DNA of 64,000 nucleotides from Alkalibacillus haloalkaliphilus (GCF_007991275.1 NZ_BJYA01000004.1:56737-120736), one strand, 5' to 3'; shown: positions 1 to 8,354, numbered from the stretch's first letter. Made by a program: numbers and translations. The notes: generated by a model not told the origin, from the sequence alone.

Positions 1-240
1 TGTGAGCATAATGACTGGCGTCTTGTCATCATCTTTTCTCAACCGACGTAGCAATTCAATCCCACTCATTTCTGGAAGCATAATATCGAGTAAAATTAAA
101 TCCCATTTTTGAGTACGGAACTGTTCAAGTGCTTCATAGCCTGTCTCAGCCTTTGTAACCTCATACCCTTCAAAATCAAGTTCGAGCTCTAACACACGAG
201 CAATTTTCGCTTCGTCTTCAACGACTAAAATTTGTGTCAT
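1..240 (-). CDS. Response regulator, N-terminal receiver domain (partial)
   Basis: Eighty codons are visible from an ATG at 240 down to the window edge; the rest lies outside. The translation begins MTQILVVEDEAK and reads as a CheY-like receiver domain: acidic pair E8/D9, phospho-acceptor Asp52 in LILLDIMLPEMSG, and conserved Thr80 at the cut end. Such proteins receive phosphate from a sensor histidine kinase and control transcription. The output domain is not visible, so OmpR membership is only likely from the style of the receiver. It is divergent from the zinc-ribbon gene at 334. Confidence 0.9.
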   Translation of the reverse strand, partial: MTQILVVEDEAKIARVLELELDFEGYEVTKAETGYEALEQFRTQKWDLILLDIMLPEMSGIELLRRLRKDDDKTPVIMLT

Positions 241-333
241 CCAATCACCTACTAAACGTTTTTTAACGTCTCTTATTATTAAATATGATACCATAAAGGT
301 AAGTAAACGTTACATAAAGAGGTGCTAGCAAAC

Positions 334-633
334 ATGTTAACTTGTGCAAATTGTCAATACGAATTCAAATACAAAGAGGCTCTCCCGTTTAGTTGGAAAT
401 CTCGCGTCGGTCATCAATGTCCAAGCTGTGGTGAAACACAATATTACACAGCTAGCAGTCGTAAACGTTCTTTTAATATTACGATTGTCGCATTTATTGT
501 GATTGTTTTCCTTAATGCAGTTGACGTTCCATTTATGTGGATCGTTGCTCTTGCAGGTATCATTATTGCAGCGATGATCTTATTATCGCCATTTATTTAT
601 AAGCTATCGAATGAAGAGGAACCAATGTGGTAA
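334..633 (+). CDS. Small zinc-ribbon membrane protein (cxxc_20_cxxc type)
   Basis: Protein of 99 aa. The N-terminus carries two CxxC pairs (CANC and CPSC) about 21 residues apart, resembling the TIGR04104 'cxxc_20_cxxc' putative zinc-finger family. Two hydrophobic segments follow (about residues 48-66 and 68-86), so it is probably a membrane protein with a cytoplasmic zinc ribbon. The ATG at 334 is chosen because AAAGAGGTG ends about 9 nt upstream; the in-frame GTG at 322 lies inside that site. It is followed after 15 nt by the DCC-family gene, probably in one transcript. Its function is unknown. Confidence 0.75.
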   Translation: MLTCANCQYEFKYKEALPFSWKSRVGHQCPSCGETQYYTASSRKRSFNITIVAFIVIVFLNAVDVPFMWIVALAGIIIAAMILLSPFIYKLSNEEEPMW

Positions 634-648
634 TTGAAAGGGGATTTT

Positions 649-1038
649 ATGAAAGTTGTTATTTTTTTTGACGGTGTTTGTAACCTTTGTAACGGGGTTG
701 TGCAATTTTTAATTAAGCACGATTCAGGAGACAATTTCCGCTTTGCTGCTTTACAAAGTGATTTTGGAGAACGGGTTACAAGCCAATTAGATCAACACGA
801 CTTAGACAGTATTATCGTTATGACAAACGGTAAAATGTACACAAAGTCTTCAGGTGCCCTCCAAATTGTTAAAAAGATGGACAGCGCTTGGAAGTACCTT
901 TATGTGCTTCGAATTATCCCTAAGCCAATTAGAGACCGTTTGTACGACATCATCGCCCATAACCGCCACAAGATTTTCGGCAGACGTGATTCTTGTATGA
1001 TGCCAACACCTGAGTTAAAGCAGAAGTTTTTACAATAG
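649..1038 (+). CDS. DCC-family thiol-disulfide oxidoreductase-like protein (DUF393)
   Basis: Protein of 129 aa beginning MKVVIFFDGVCNLCN. The DxxCxxC motif at the N-terminus is the hallmark of the DUF393/DCC family (B. subtilis YuxK type), predicted thioredoxin-like proteins of unknown substrate. The full family length is present, with the characteristic ALQSDFG and RDSCM segments. The ATG at 649 follows GAAAGGGG at good spacing; the TTG at 634 does not. It is probably co-transcribed with the zinc-ribbon gene. Confidence 0.85.
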   Translation: MKVVIFFDGVCNLCNGVVQFLIKHDSGDNFRFAALQSDFGERVTSQLDQHDLDSIIVMTNGKMYTKSSGALQIVKKMDSAWKYLYVLRIIPKPIRDRLYDIIAHNRHKIFGRRDSCMMPTPELKQKFLQ

Positions 1039-1047
1039 AACTTCATC

Positions 1048-1362
1048 CTATAAATGATCTTCCTTGTACAAAAACAAGAAGTAAATAATGATCGGTACGA
1101 ATAAAATAACAGAAAACACAGCCCCTATTCCGTATTGATCGTAAGCAATAAACGGGTAAACTAAAAGCGAAACAGCATAAGTAAGCATTAAAATATTAGC
1201 TGTCATTCTTTCATTCAGGAACAAGATTGCATAAACAGCTGGGAGGCTAATAAGGAAAGAAATGAGATAAGCAAGCCCTTCCGTAATGAAAAATAAAGAA
1301 ACAGCAGTATAAAAAACGAAGTAAAATTTAAGTACTTTGTACGCAACATCCATCCACGTCAT
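1048..1362 (-). CDS. Hypothetical integral membrane protein
   Basis: Protein of about 104 aa, almost entirely hydrophobic, with three to four predicted membrane segments and a short charged tail (YKEDHL). The ATG at 1362 is preferred: GGAG lies 8 nt upstream, whereas the in-frame ATG at 1380 has no ribosome-binding site. It converges on the DCC gene with only 9 nt between stops. I do not recognise a family. Confidence 0.6.
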   Translation of the reverse strand: MTWMDVAYKVLKFYFVFYTAVSLFFITEGLAYLISFLISLPAVYAILFLNERMTANILMLTYAVSLLVYPFIAYDQYGIGAVFSVILFVPIIIYFLFLYKEDHL

Positions 1363-1425
1363 ATATAATTCTCCAATCATTAAATATCAAACTATTCAAA
1401 CTTTAACATAATTTTGCAAAAATGA

Positions 1426-1455
1426 AAAACTCCACTTCAATTAAAGTGGAGTTTT
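1426..1455 (-). terminator. Rho-independent terminator of the SRPBCC gene
   Basis: A perfect 12-bp stem (AAAACTCCACTT with AAGTGGAGTTTT) and a 6-nt loop lie 25 nt after the stop codon of the minus-strand SRPBCC gene. The flanking A/T tracts could let it work in both directions. Confidence 0.8.
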
Positions 1456-1479
1456 CGTTTTATGAATGAGTTATTAATA

Positions 1480-1932
1480 CTATTTCGCCACTGACATTTC
1501 ACAAATTCGATCAGATACAGCAGTTGTGAGACGTTGTGATGTTTGTGGTACGAGGCTTTTTAATACAGAGTTAATGACAGGTCCCTTCATCCCTTTCGCT
1601 GTCACATCCAAGCTCCCACTAATTTGTGTACTCGTGTCCAATAATTTTCGTGCTTGAAAATAACCATGTCCAATCACATTTTCATTAATTCCGATCAATT
1701 TGAATGTTACTTTTTCTGGTTCAATCCATTCTTGAATTTCAACTTTTAACGAAACGGTCTTATACATCTTCCCGACTTCACCTTTGAATGTCCACGTTGA
1801 ATTGCGATCATTAATAATTTCATGGTGCATATAACCGGGAACTAATGGAGCCCAGTTGTCCATTTGACTTACGAACTCCCAGACGACATCAATCGGAACA
1901 TTTACTTCCACACGGTGTGTACCACTTGGCAT
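1480..1932 (-). CDS. SRPBCC / CoxG-like protein
   Basis: Protein of 150 aa. The opening HRVEVNVPIDVVWEFVSQM and the alternating strand pattern fit the START/SRPBCC helix-grip fold, closest to the carbon monoxide dehydrogenase subunit G (CoxG) group. These proteins bind hydrophobic ligands or membranes, but the family name implies no CO metabolism here. No cox genes are near. An ATAGGAG site lies 11 nt upstream of the ATG. It stands alone between two terminators. Confidence 0.75.
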   Translation of the reverse strand: MPSGTHRVEVNVPIDVVWEFVSQMDNWAPLVPGYMHHEIINDRNSTWTFKGEVGKMYKTVSLKVEIQEWIEPEKVTFKLIGINENVIGHGYFQARKLLDTSTQISGSLDVTAKGMKGPVINSVLKSLVPQTSQRLTTAVSDRICEMSVAK

Positions 1933-2004
1933 GCAGCCATCAACTCCTATAGTCTAATTACGTTTTAATATATGCGAATGCCTATTTGTCCTATAACAAA
2001 AAGT

Positions 2005-2041
2005 TAAGCACGTGAAAGCTTTTAAATCGCTCACGTGCTTA
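2005..2041 (-). terminator. Rho-independent terminator of the CAP-domain gene
   Basis: An 11-bp perfect stem (TAAGCACGTGA with TCACGTGCTTA) starts 8 nt after the stop codon at 2049 and is followed on the minus strand by TTTTTG. Confidence 0.85.
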
Positions 2042-2048
2042 GTCTTTT

Positions 2049-2972
2049 TTATTTAACGATAAACATTTGCGTCCAATATGGGCTCATGTTACCACTGTCT
2101 TCATACCCCACTCCGATATGTGTCCATGATTCATTTAGAATATTTTCACGGTGTCCTTCACTGTTCATCCAGTTATTGACGGCTTCTTCAGCTGAATGTT
2201 GCCCTGCTGCGATGTTTTCCGAAGCGCCAGTATAAGAGACATCATAATGGTCTAACATATCAAATGGTGAACCATAAGTTGGTGAATTATGGCTAAAGTA
2301 GTTGTTATCAGCCATATCGACTGACTTACGCTGTGCAACGTCTGTTAATTCTGTATCTAACTCAACTGGGTTTAAACCATGTTGTTCACGTTGTTCATTC
2401 GTCAAACGAACAACTTCTTCTATAACACTTTGGTCTGTTTGTACATCAGGTGTTTCGTCTTGCTGTTCATCTTGTTCTCTTGCTTCCTCACTACGGTCAG
2501 GTGTTTGCTCTTGCTGTTGGTCTTGACCACGTTGTTCCTCTTGTTGATCTTGTTGACCCTGCTGACCTTGTTGGTTACGGTCACGACGTTCAGTCTGTTG
2601 TTCACGGTTTTGACCACCTAAAATATCACCTAAACCACCTTGGCCTTGTTGTCCTTGCTGTCCCTCTTGCCCTTGTCGGCCACTTCTTCGGTTATTAAAG
2701 TCGAATGGCTCCCAGTCGTTGACGTTTTCACGTCCACGAAGCTGGTAATTAGTATCATTATTTTCGTAAGGGAACCTCAGGTTATCTTGGTTTTGTCGGT
2801 TATAGTAAGGGTGAGTATTACGGTTTCCATCTTGACCATCACCTGTACCAAGTCGTGTTATATTAGTATCGTCACCTGTTTGACGTTGCGCACCTTCATC
2901 ACCTGTTTGACACGCTGTAAGTAGCAATGTCAAAGCTATAAGGCTAATTATAAAAGCGTTAAACTTTTTCAT
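2049..2972 (-). CDS. CAP-domain (SCP/PR1, YkwD-like) lipoprotein
   Basis: Protein of 307 aa. It has a lipoprotein signal peptide with lipobox LTAC (Cys21), a long Gln/Arg/Asp-rich low-complexity linker (about residues 90-180, many QGQQG and REQ repeats), and a C-terminal CAP domain of about 125 aa with NEQREQHGLNPV, NYFSHNSP, SENIAAG and GHRENILN motifs. This matches the Bacillus YkwD family, secreted or spore-associated proteins of unknown activity. The ATG at 2972 follows AAAGGAG; the open frame continues upstream without a start site. The low-complexity stretch creates several open frames on the opposite strand that are not genes. Confidence 0.9.
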   Translation of the reverse strand: MKKFNAFIISLIALTLLLTACQTGDEGAQRQTGDDTNITRLGTGDGQDGNRNTHPYYNRQNQDNLRFPYENNDTNYQLRGRENVNDWEPFDFNNRRSGRQGQEGQQGQQGQGGLGDILGGQNREQQTERRDRNQQGQQGQQDQQEEQRGQDQQQEQTPDRSEEAREQDEQQDETPDVQTDQSVIEEVVRLTNEQREQHGLNPVELDTELTDVAQRKSVDMADNNYFSHNSPTYGSPFDMLDHYDVSYTGASENIAAGQHSAEEAVNNWMNSEGHRENILNESWTHIGVGYEDSGNMSPYWTQMFIVK

Positions 2973-3101
2973 CTTGTTGCTCCTTTCTTTTTCATGTTGC
3001 ACTCCTATTTTTAGATTTAAGAAAGAAAATATACCGCAAGCAAGATGGTAATATTTAAACGAATTGGCTATTGCCAAACTTACTTTCATATCAAGGGTTC
3101 A

Positions 3102-3599
3102 TCATTCAACCGATTCAGCAATACCCATTAATTTATAATGCCTTATTTCAGGTCGATAGCCATTTAATACAAAGCTATAAGTCACACCATTTTTCTTCAT
3201 ATAAAGCCAGCTAACATGAGGGTCTGCACTTTCCTCAACATCAAAAAGATACACCGTCGTCCCGTCTTTAAGAACGCGTTGCTCGCTCATATTAGGAACT
3301 TCAACTGATTCCTTCAAGATATGTATGCGAAAAACACGCTCATCATCTTCACCAATAAGCGCGATCGATAAACCTTGTTCGGATACTCTACCTAAATACT
3401 TGTCAGCACGGAATGGAATTTTGCTCGGCAAACTAATTTCATAATTAAACGTTTCATCAAATTGATCAAGCGCTGTCAAAAGATCGGTATAGCCTAACCG
3501 TTCATATAATTGCTCAAATGAAAAATCCAAATCATCTTGTGCATAACTTATTGGTTGCAAGGTAAAAGTAATAATTAAAACAAGAGCAAGCACCCTCAT
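3102..3599 (-). CDS. Secreted hypothetical protein
   Basis: Protein of 165 aa with a signal peptide (MRVLALVLIITFTL, probable cleavage after SYA). The mature part is mixed alpha/beta with a GTTVYLFDVEE segment and a Trp/Tyr-rich end. It loosely resembles DUF4367-type extracytoplasmic domains, but I cannot assign it. The ATG at 3599 is chosen because AGAGGTGATT precedes it. It lies 129 nt upstream of the CAP-domain lipoprotein start on the same strand, so both may act at the cell envelope. Confidence 0.7.
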   Translation of the reverse strand: MRVLALVLIITFTLQPISYAQDDLDFSFEQLYERLGYTDLLTALDQFDETFNYEISLPSKIPFRADKYLGRVSEQGLSIALIGEDDERVFRIHILKESVEVPNMSEQRVLKDGTTVYLFDVEESADPHVSWLYMKKNGVTYSFVLNGYRPEIRHYKLMGIAESVE

Positions 3600-3647
3600 G
3601 CAATCACCTCTACCTTTAAGCATGGCTTGTCTTAGGAAAAAATATGC

Positions 3648-3679
3648 AAAAGTCGCCTCCTGATCTAGAGACGACTTTT
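3648..3679 (-). terminator. Terminator of the PLP enzyme/doeA operon
   Basis: The stem AAAAGTCG..CTC with GAG..CGACTTTT (one mismatch) lies directly after the stop codon at 3683. Confidence 0.75.
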
Positions 3680-3682
3680 ATC

Positions 3683-4876
3683 TTAAACGTATAATTCTTT
3701 CGGTAACTTTTTAAAAGCTTGATCAAGATCATTAATTAAATCATCAATGTCTTCAATACCTGCTGAATAGCGAATTAAGCCTTCTGGAATTCCCATCGCT
3801 GCACGTTCTTCTGGTGTACACTCGACGTGACTCGTAGTTCTAGGTGGTCCTACTATTGTTTGCACACAGCCGAGACTTGCTGCTTTTTTTGCTAATTTCA
3901 TATGCGGCAGTAAGTGATGGACAGTTTCTAATCCACCTTTAACTGAGAAGCTCAGCATCCCGCCAAAGCCTTTCATTTGTTTTTTAGCAATATCATGACC
4001 TGTATGATCTTCTAAACCAGGATAAAAAACATCTTCCACCCATTCGTTCGTTTTTAAATATTGCGCGACTTTCATCGCATTTTCATTTTGTTGTTTAACT
4101 CTTAAATGTAGCGTTTTCATTCCTCTTAATAACAAATATGATGCCATTGGACTTAATGTCGCGCCGTTAATTTCACGGTAATGATAAATTTGTTCGATTA
4201 AACTTGCCGGTCCGCACACAACGCCTCCTAAGGCATCTGAATGTCCGCCTAAATATTTTGTTGCGCTATGCAAGACAAGGTCAACACCAAGCTCAAGTGG
4301 ATTTTGGTTAACAGGTGATGCAAACGTGCCGTCAATGATCACTAAAGCACCAACATCATGACCAGCTTTGGCAACCCGCTCAATGTCGATAATTTTCAAC
4401 GTCGGGTTTGTCGGAGACTCTAGATAAAGTACTTGGCAACCATTTAAGATTTCACGTTCAATTTCTTCATGATCATCTGTTTCACAAAAGACGACATCTA
4501 CTCCACTTTTCGGTAAAAACTCTGTAAAAATTTTATTCGTTCCGCCGTACGTGTCTTTTATCGTAACAACTCGATCACCCGGGCGTAAAAACGTGTTGAG
4601 CGTATTAGAGATTGCGGCCATTCCTGTAGAGAAGCTTGTAGCCGCTTCAGCCCCTTCTAACTCTTTTACTTTGTCTTCAAATGCTTGCGTTGTTGGGTTC
4701 GTGTTACGGCCGTAAATATGACCTTCACGCTGTCCAGTTGCGATCTCGTGCCACTCATCCATATCTTCATAACCGTAAGACACACTATGAACGACTGGAA
4801 CTTGAGTTGCCCCATACCTTAGCTGCTCTTGTTCTCCGGACCATAATGCTTTTGTACCTGGTTTGTATTGTGTCAT
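3683..4876 (-). CDS. PLP-dependent cystathionine gamma-synthase/lyase family enzyme
   Basis: Protein of 397 aa, full family length. It is a fold-type I Cys/Met metabolism PLP enzyme: YGRNTNPT near residue 55, SFSTGMAAI (PLP phosphate loop, about 81-89), IDGTFASP with Asp182 for the pyridine nitrogen, and Schiff-base Lys207 in HSATKYLGGHSD. Homologues perform gamma- or beta-elimination or replacement on amino acids such as O-acylhomoserine or cystathionine. It starts 18 nt after doeA with a strong AGGAGGG site, so the two form an operon. No methionine genes or S-box leader are nearby, which argues for a role in the doeA pathway rather than methionine synthesis. The substrate is inferred, not known. 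Confidence 0.85.
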   Translation of the reverse strand: MTQYKPGTKALWSGEQEQLRYGATQVPVVHSVSYGYEDMDEWHEIATGQREGHIYGRNTNPTTQAFEDKVKELEGAEAATSFSTGMAAISNTLNTFLRPGDRVVTIKDTYGGTNKIFTEFLPKSGVDVVFCETDDHEEIEREILNGCQVLYLESPTNPTLKIIDIERVAKAGHDVGALVIIDGTFASPVNQNPLELGVDLVLHSATKYLGGHSDALGGVVCGPASLIEQIYHYREINGATLSPMASYLLLRGMKTLHLRVKQQNENAMKVAQYLKTNEWVEDVFYPGLEDHTGHDIAKKQMKGFGGMLSFSVKGGLETVHHLLPHMKLAKKAASLGCVQTIVGPPRTTSHVECTPEERAAMGIPEGLIRYSAGIEDIDDLINDLDQAFKKLPKELYV

Positions 4877-4894
4877 TGCAATCCCTCCTAATTT

Positions 4895-6106
4895 TTATGA
4901 AATAATGCCACTACTATCATCTGGGAAGTGGAACGGACTATTAACAATCAGTTCACGTGGGTAATTCGTTAACATGTCGACCCCATCATCAGTAATGACA
5001 AATGATTCACTCATCTCAATTCCATCATTTTCAAACCATAAGCCCGGTATAAAATGAAATGTCATGTTCGGCTTCAGCTCTGTTTTATCCCCTTTACGAA
5101 TGCTTGCGGTATGCTCACCCCAGTCAGGCGGATAATTTAACCCCATCGAATAACCTAAACGCGATTCTTTTTCAATGCCGTACTTGCGCGTTGATTCACG
5201 CCACGCTTCTTCTAATTCTTCTAAATAAATGCCAGGCTTCGCACGATCTAACACATTTTCAATACCTTCACGAACAATATGCCCCAAACGCTCCAACCTT
5301 TCTGGCGGTGGACCAATTGATACCGTTCTAGCCAATGGCGCATGATAACGTTTATAACAACCACCAAGCTCAACAATGACCGCGTTCCCTTCTTTAAAAT
5401 AACTTTCCGACCAAGTTAAATGCGGTGTCGACGTGTTTTCCCCTGTTGGAAGCATTGGTACAATCGACGGATAGTCACCGCCAAACTCATCAGTTCCTTT
5501 TATTAATTCATAATAGATCGCAGCAGCCGCATCATTTTCTCTCGATCCCGTATGAATCGCTGAAACAGCAGCATCCATAGACTGCTCAGCAATTTTACCA
5601 GCACGGCGCATGAACTCTATTTCTTGATCTGACTTAATGATCCGCACCCAATTGACAAGTGACGTCGCATCTTTAAACGTTGCATTCGGAAGTTTCCTTA
5701 GCAAAGTCATATACGCTTTAGCAGAGAAATAATACTGATCCATCTCCACTCCAATGTGTCTATTGCCATGCCCAATTTCATTAAGGATTTCTGCAATAAA
5801 CTCCATAGGGTGATACTGTTCTGAATGAACGTAATAATCCGGATATGACATGATGTTTTCATCGTACATCCACGTTGTTGCTTTAGCTCCATTCGCATCC
5901 ATTAAGCGCCCAATCCAAATCGGCTGCGGTTCATCAATAATCACAACCAACATTTGATGAACGTAAAACGACCATGCATCATACCCCGATAAATAGTTCA
6001 TATTAGCAGGATCGGTGATGAGTAACACCTCAATCCCTTCCCTTGCCATCCGTTCCTTCGTATTCTTCAGCCGCTCTTGATACTCTAAAATATCAAACGT
6101 CAGCAT
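4895..6106 (-). CDS. doeA: Ectoine hydrolase (M24 creatinase-like family)
   Basis: Protein of 403 aa. The sequence follows the DoeA/EutD subgroup of M24 (pita-bread fold) hydrolases closely: SGYDAWSFYVHQ (about 40-51), GRLMDANGA, FSAKAYMTLLR, GGDYPSIVPMLPTG (209-222), ELGGCYKRYHAPLART (246-261) and FHFIPGLW near the end. DoeA opens the ectoine ring to N-acetyl-diaminobutyrate in the cytoplasm, the first step of using ectoine as carbon and nitrogen source. The usual di-metal ligands of aminopeptidase P are not all present, as expected for this metal-free subgroup. The ATG at 6106 follows GGGAGGC. It is co-transcribed with the PLP enzyme; no doeB deacetylase is in the window. Confidence 0.85.
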   Translation of the reverse strand: MLTFDILEYQERLKNTKERMAREGIEVLLITDPANMNYLSGYDAWSFYVHQMLVVIIDEPQPIWIGRLMDANGAKATTWMYDENIMSYPDYYVHSEQYHPMEFIAEILNEIGHGNRHIGVEMDQYYFSAKAYMTLLRKLPNATFKDATSLVNWVRIIKSDQEIEFMRRAGKIAEQSMDAAVSAIHTGSRENDAAAAIYYELIKGTDEFGGDYPSIVPMLPTGENTSTPHLTWSESYFKEGNAVIVELGGCYKRYHAPLARTVSIGPPPERLERLGHIVREGIENVLDRAKPGIYLEELEEAWRESTRKYGIEKESRLGYSMGLNYPPDWGEHTASIRKGDKTELKPNMTFHFIPGLWFENDGIEMSESFVITDDGVDMLTNYPRELIVNSPFHFPDDSSGIIS

Positions 6107-6161
6107 GGTAAAAGCCTCCCTTCTCTCAAATGACTGAATTTTTAAATTATTTGTTATTGTT

Positions 6162-6235
6162 ATTATATTGCGGATAGAGGCTGTTTGATAATATACAAAG
6201 TGTATGAACTTTTTAACGTGTCTTTTATACACTTT
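6162..6235 (-). promoter_or_regulatory. Putative doeA promoter with upstream inverted-repeat activator site
   Basis: On the minus strand a TATAAT -10 box (6167-6162) has only a weak -35 (TATCAA near 6190). Immediately upstream is a 9-bp perfect inverted repeat, AAAGTGTAT (6197-6205) and ATACACTTT (6227-6235), with arm centres 30 nt (about three helical turns) apart. That is about -42 to -80 from the expected start, where an activator binds. The PucR-family regulator encoded upstream is the obvious candidate. Seen: the repeat and -10. Inferred: the regulator and role. Confidence 0.5.
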
Positions 6236-6287
6236 TGCAATGTGGGGTGTTGAAGGGTTTGTGGGGGCTAATGGGGAGGTGATGGAT

Positions 6288-6504
6288 AATTACCGAATAG
6301 GTGGGGGTTATTACCGAATATGAGGATTTATTACCGAATAGGTGCCGGTTATTACCGAATACAACGATTTATTACCGAATACGAGGATTTATTACCGAAT
6401 ACGAGGATTTATTACCGAATACGAGGATTTATTACCGAATAGGTCCCGGTTATTACCGAATACAACGATCTATTACCGAATAGGCGCCGGTTATTATCGA
6501 ATAG
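6288..6504. repeat. Tandem array of ATTACCGAATA motif, 20-21 nt period
   Basis: About eleven copies of ATTACCGAATA (the last one ATTATCGAATA) are spaced 20 or 21 nt apart. Between them alternate a few variable stretches such as CGAGGATTT, CAACGATTT and GGTGCCGGTT. The array lies between doeA and its putative regulator gene. An open frame across it is a by-product of the repeats. It is not a CRISPR: the conserved unit is about 11 nt and the 'spacers' repeat. Confidence 0.9.
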
Positions 6505-6510
6505 AATAGG

Positions 6511-6590
6511 GTTAATGTCGGATGAAAGCCCCTTAATGTGGACGAATCCACATTAGTGCCGGACTAACGACCATAATTGTCGGACGCAAG
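6511..6590. repeat. Degenerate GTCGGA/GCCGGA motif array
   Basis: Continuing from the preceding array are copies of AATGTCGGATGA, AGTGCCGGACTA and ATTGTCGGACGC at about 22-28 nt intervals. The same motif family occurs at 59971-60090, again next to a CCGAATA unit. Confidence 0.6.
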
Positions 6591-6634
6591 ATCATATCAC
6601 ACGCCCTAACCCCCACCACCAGATCAAAAAACAA

Positions 6635-6661
6635 AACCCTAGAGCTTCACACTCCAGGGTT
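6635..6661 (-). terminator. Terminator of the PucR-family gene
   Basis: The hairpin AACCCTAGAG / CTCCAGGGTT (one mismatch, 7-nt loop) is followed on the minus strand by TTTGTTTTTTG, 10 nt after the stop codon. Confidence 0.85.
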
Positions 6662-6671
6662 CTAATTCTAA

Positions 6672-8354
6672 CTATTTAAATTGTTTCAACAGCCACAGCC
6701 GCACGCTTAATTCTAATAAAAATGAGTCGTCTGCTTCGACTAAAGTTAGGCCGGTTAAATTTTCGATATTGCGTAGGCGGTACAAAAGTGACTGGCGGTG
6801 CAAGTTTAGTGCTCTTGCTGTTTGGCTGACGTTGCCTTTATATTTTTGATACGTCATAAATGTATGAATGAGGTCTGTTTGGCGCCTGCGGTCGTACTCA
6901 ATCAAGGGCTCAATCGTCTCTTGGACCATTTTGATCAACGAATCGTTGCTGGCGACGTTCATGAGTAGTCGATTGACCTTCGTTTCTTCAAAAAATGTCC
7001 GCTCGCCGAAGCCGTGTTCTTCAGTATGAATATCTAAGGCTGTTCGCGCTTCGTGATAGCTTTCGTAAAATGACTGTAAGCCTTGGTTATGAAGTCCAAC
7101 TCCCCATGCGAAATATACGTGCGCCAACTGATCGTGCAACCTTCTTTCAACCATATCTAAAAAGTGATTGACCGTTTCTTGATAGCCATTCTCCTCAATT
7201 TCTAAAAATATAATGACCTCACCTTCATCGAATGATGACATTGTTTTGCGTTCCAACTGCTGACTGGCGTGTGTCACTTCCTTTTGGACATAATAGTTCA
7301 AACTGTGCAGTGACGAGCGTCCAGGTTGATCTTGAGCGTCATCCCACGTCGGGTCATCCTCTTCGACAACACGAAAGTCACCGACTAAGCATGCATATGG
7401 TAAGGCGAGGTCGTAGCCTAACAGCTCACCTTTTGACAACATTTTCGCATCAAGAGGTGTGCCATCTTTTGCAAGCTGCAAAACGAAATTATCTTTCAAC
7501 CTGATCTCAGTCATTTCCACTGCATTTTCGGTTAAAAAATACAATGCACAAGCTGTTAATCCGTGCTCTAAAGCATGCATCGTAAACCAATTCAACTCAG
7601 CAGGCTTCTCAGGCATGAACAACAAATAGCCTTGCTTTTTATTATTCGAAAAAATCGTCAACTCATAGCACATCTTCCCATCAACATTGTACTGATCCAA
7701 GTGATGGTACAACGGATGCTCTGCCAAAGGAACATCTGGCTTTTCTAATCTCTCAACCAAAATGTCACCCTCATCATTTAACGCCTCAATAACAGTCGAG
7801 TCAAAATCACAGTTCGCTCTTATATTCTTTTCATCATCACTAATGGCAACTGGAATTCCGGTCGCTTCGTACAACAAATCCATTAACTCTTCTAAAGAAC
7901 TGCCATTTAGAACACTATTCGTTAATGTTTGGCGTAAATTTTCAGCTTTTTGCCTTTTTTGTTCGTTCTGTTCATTAATTGTTTGCAATACATCATGAAT
8001 AACATTAGAAAAACGAGTTTTCCATGGGACTTCAATTAATGGGAAGTTATGTGTTGTAGCAAGTTCCAAGACATCTCTAGGAATATTAGATACATATCGA
8101 CCCGTTGAAACGGTTAAAGCCGTGGCACCAGACTGAATCACATCTTCGACAAACGATCGAAACAACGCCGGATCCTCCTCGCACCCCATCCCAGTTGTTA
8201 AAACAAACTCATGCTTTCTAACAAAATTTTCAACTGGAACTTCGATGACGGAGATCCACTCAATGAGCTTATGCGCTAAGTCTTTTTGACCAGTATGAAC
8301 GACTGCCTCTTTCATCACATCAAGATCCAACACATCACTTACTCGCACACCCAT
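6672..8354 (-). CDS. PucR-family transcriptional regulator
   Basis: Protein of 560 aa. The N-terminal PucR domain (about 1-125, with VLTTGMGCEEDP and VSTGRYVSNIP) is followed by a central GGDEF-like/GAF-like region and a C-terminal helix-turn-helix (HTH_30) at about 500-555 containing KGNVSQTARALNLHRQSL. Members sense small metabolites and activate purine, amino-acid or other catabolic genes. The ATG at 8354 follows AAAGGGTG. It is oriented like doeA and separated from it only by the repeat array, so it is the likely regulator of that operon; in proteobacterial ectoine loci the regulators belong to other families. Confidence 0.88.
   Translation of the reverse strand: MGVRVSDVLDLDVMKEAVVHTGQKDLAHKLIEWISVIEVPVENFVRKHEFVLTTGMGCEEDPALFRSFVEDVIQSGATALTVSTGRYVSNIPRDVLELATTHNFPLIEVPWKTRFSNVIHDVLQTINEQNEQKRQKAENLRQTLTNSVLNGSSLEELMDLLYEATGIPVAISDDEKNIRANCDFDSTVIEALNDEGDILVERLEKPDVPLAEHPLYHHLDQYNVDGKMCYELTIFSNNKKQGYLLFMPEKPAELNWFTMHALEHGLTACALYFLTENAVEMTEIRLKDNFVLQLAKDGTPLDAKMLSKGELLGYDLALPYACLVGDFRVVEEDDPTWDDAQDQPGRSSLHSLNYYVQKEVTHASQQLERKTMSSFDEGEVIIFLEIEENGYQETVNHFLDMVERRLHDQLAHVYFAWGVGLHNQGLQSFYESYHEARTALDIHTEEHGFGERTFFEETKVNRLLMNVASNDSLIKMVQETIEPLIEYDRRRQTDLIHTFMTYQKYKGNVSQTARALNLHRQSLLYRLRNIENLTGLTLVEADDSFLLELSVRLWLLKQFK

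Noticed and set aside
2035..2924. Several plus-strand open frames of 70-95 codons, and a minus-strand alternative frame
   Set aside because: They are antisense or out-of-frame shadows of the Gln/Arg-rich low-complexity linker of the CAP-domain lipoprotein, with no ribosome-binding sites.
6288..6504. CRISPR array
   Set aside because: The conserved core is only about 11 nt, linkers of 9-10 nt recur, and there are no cas genes.
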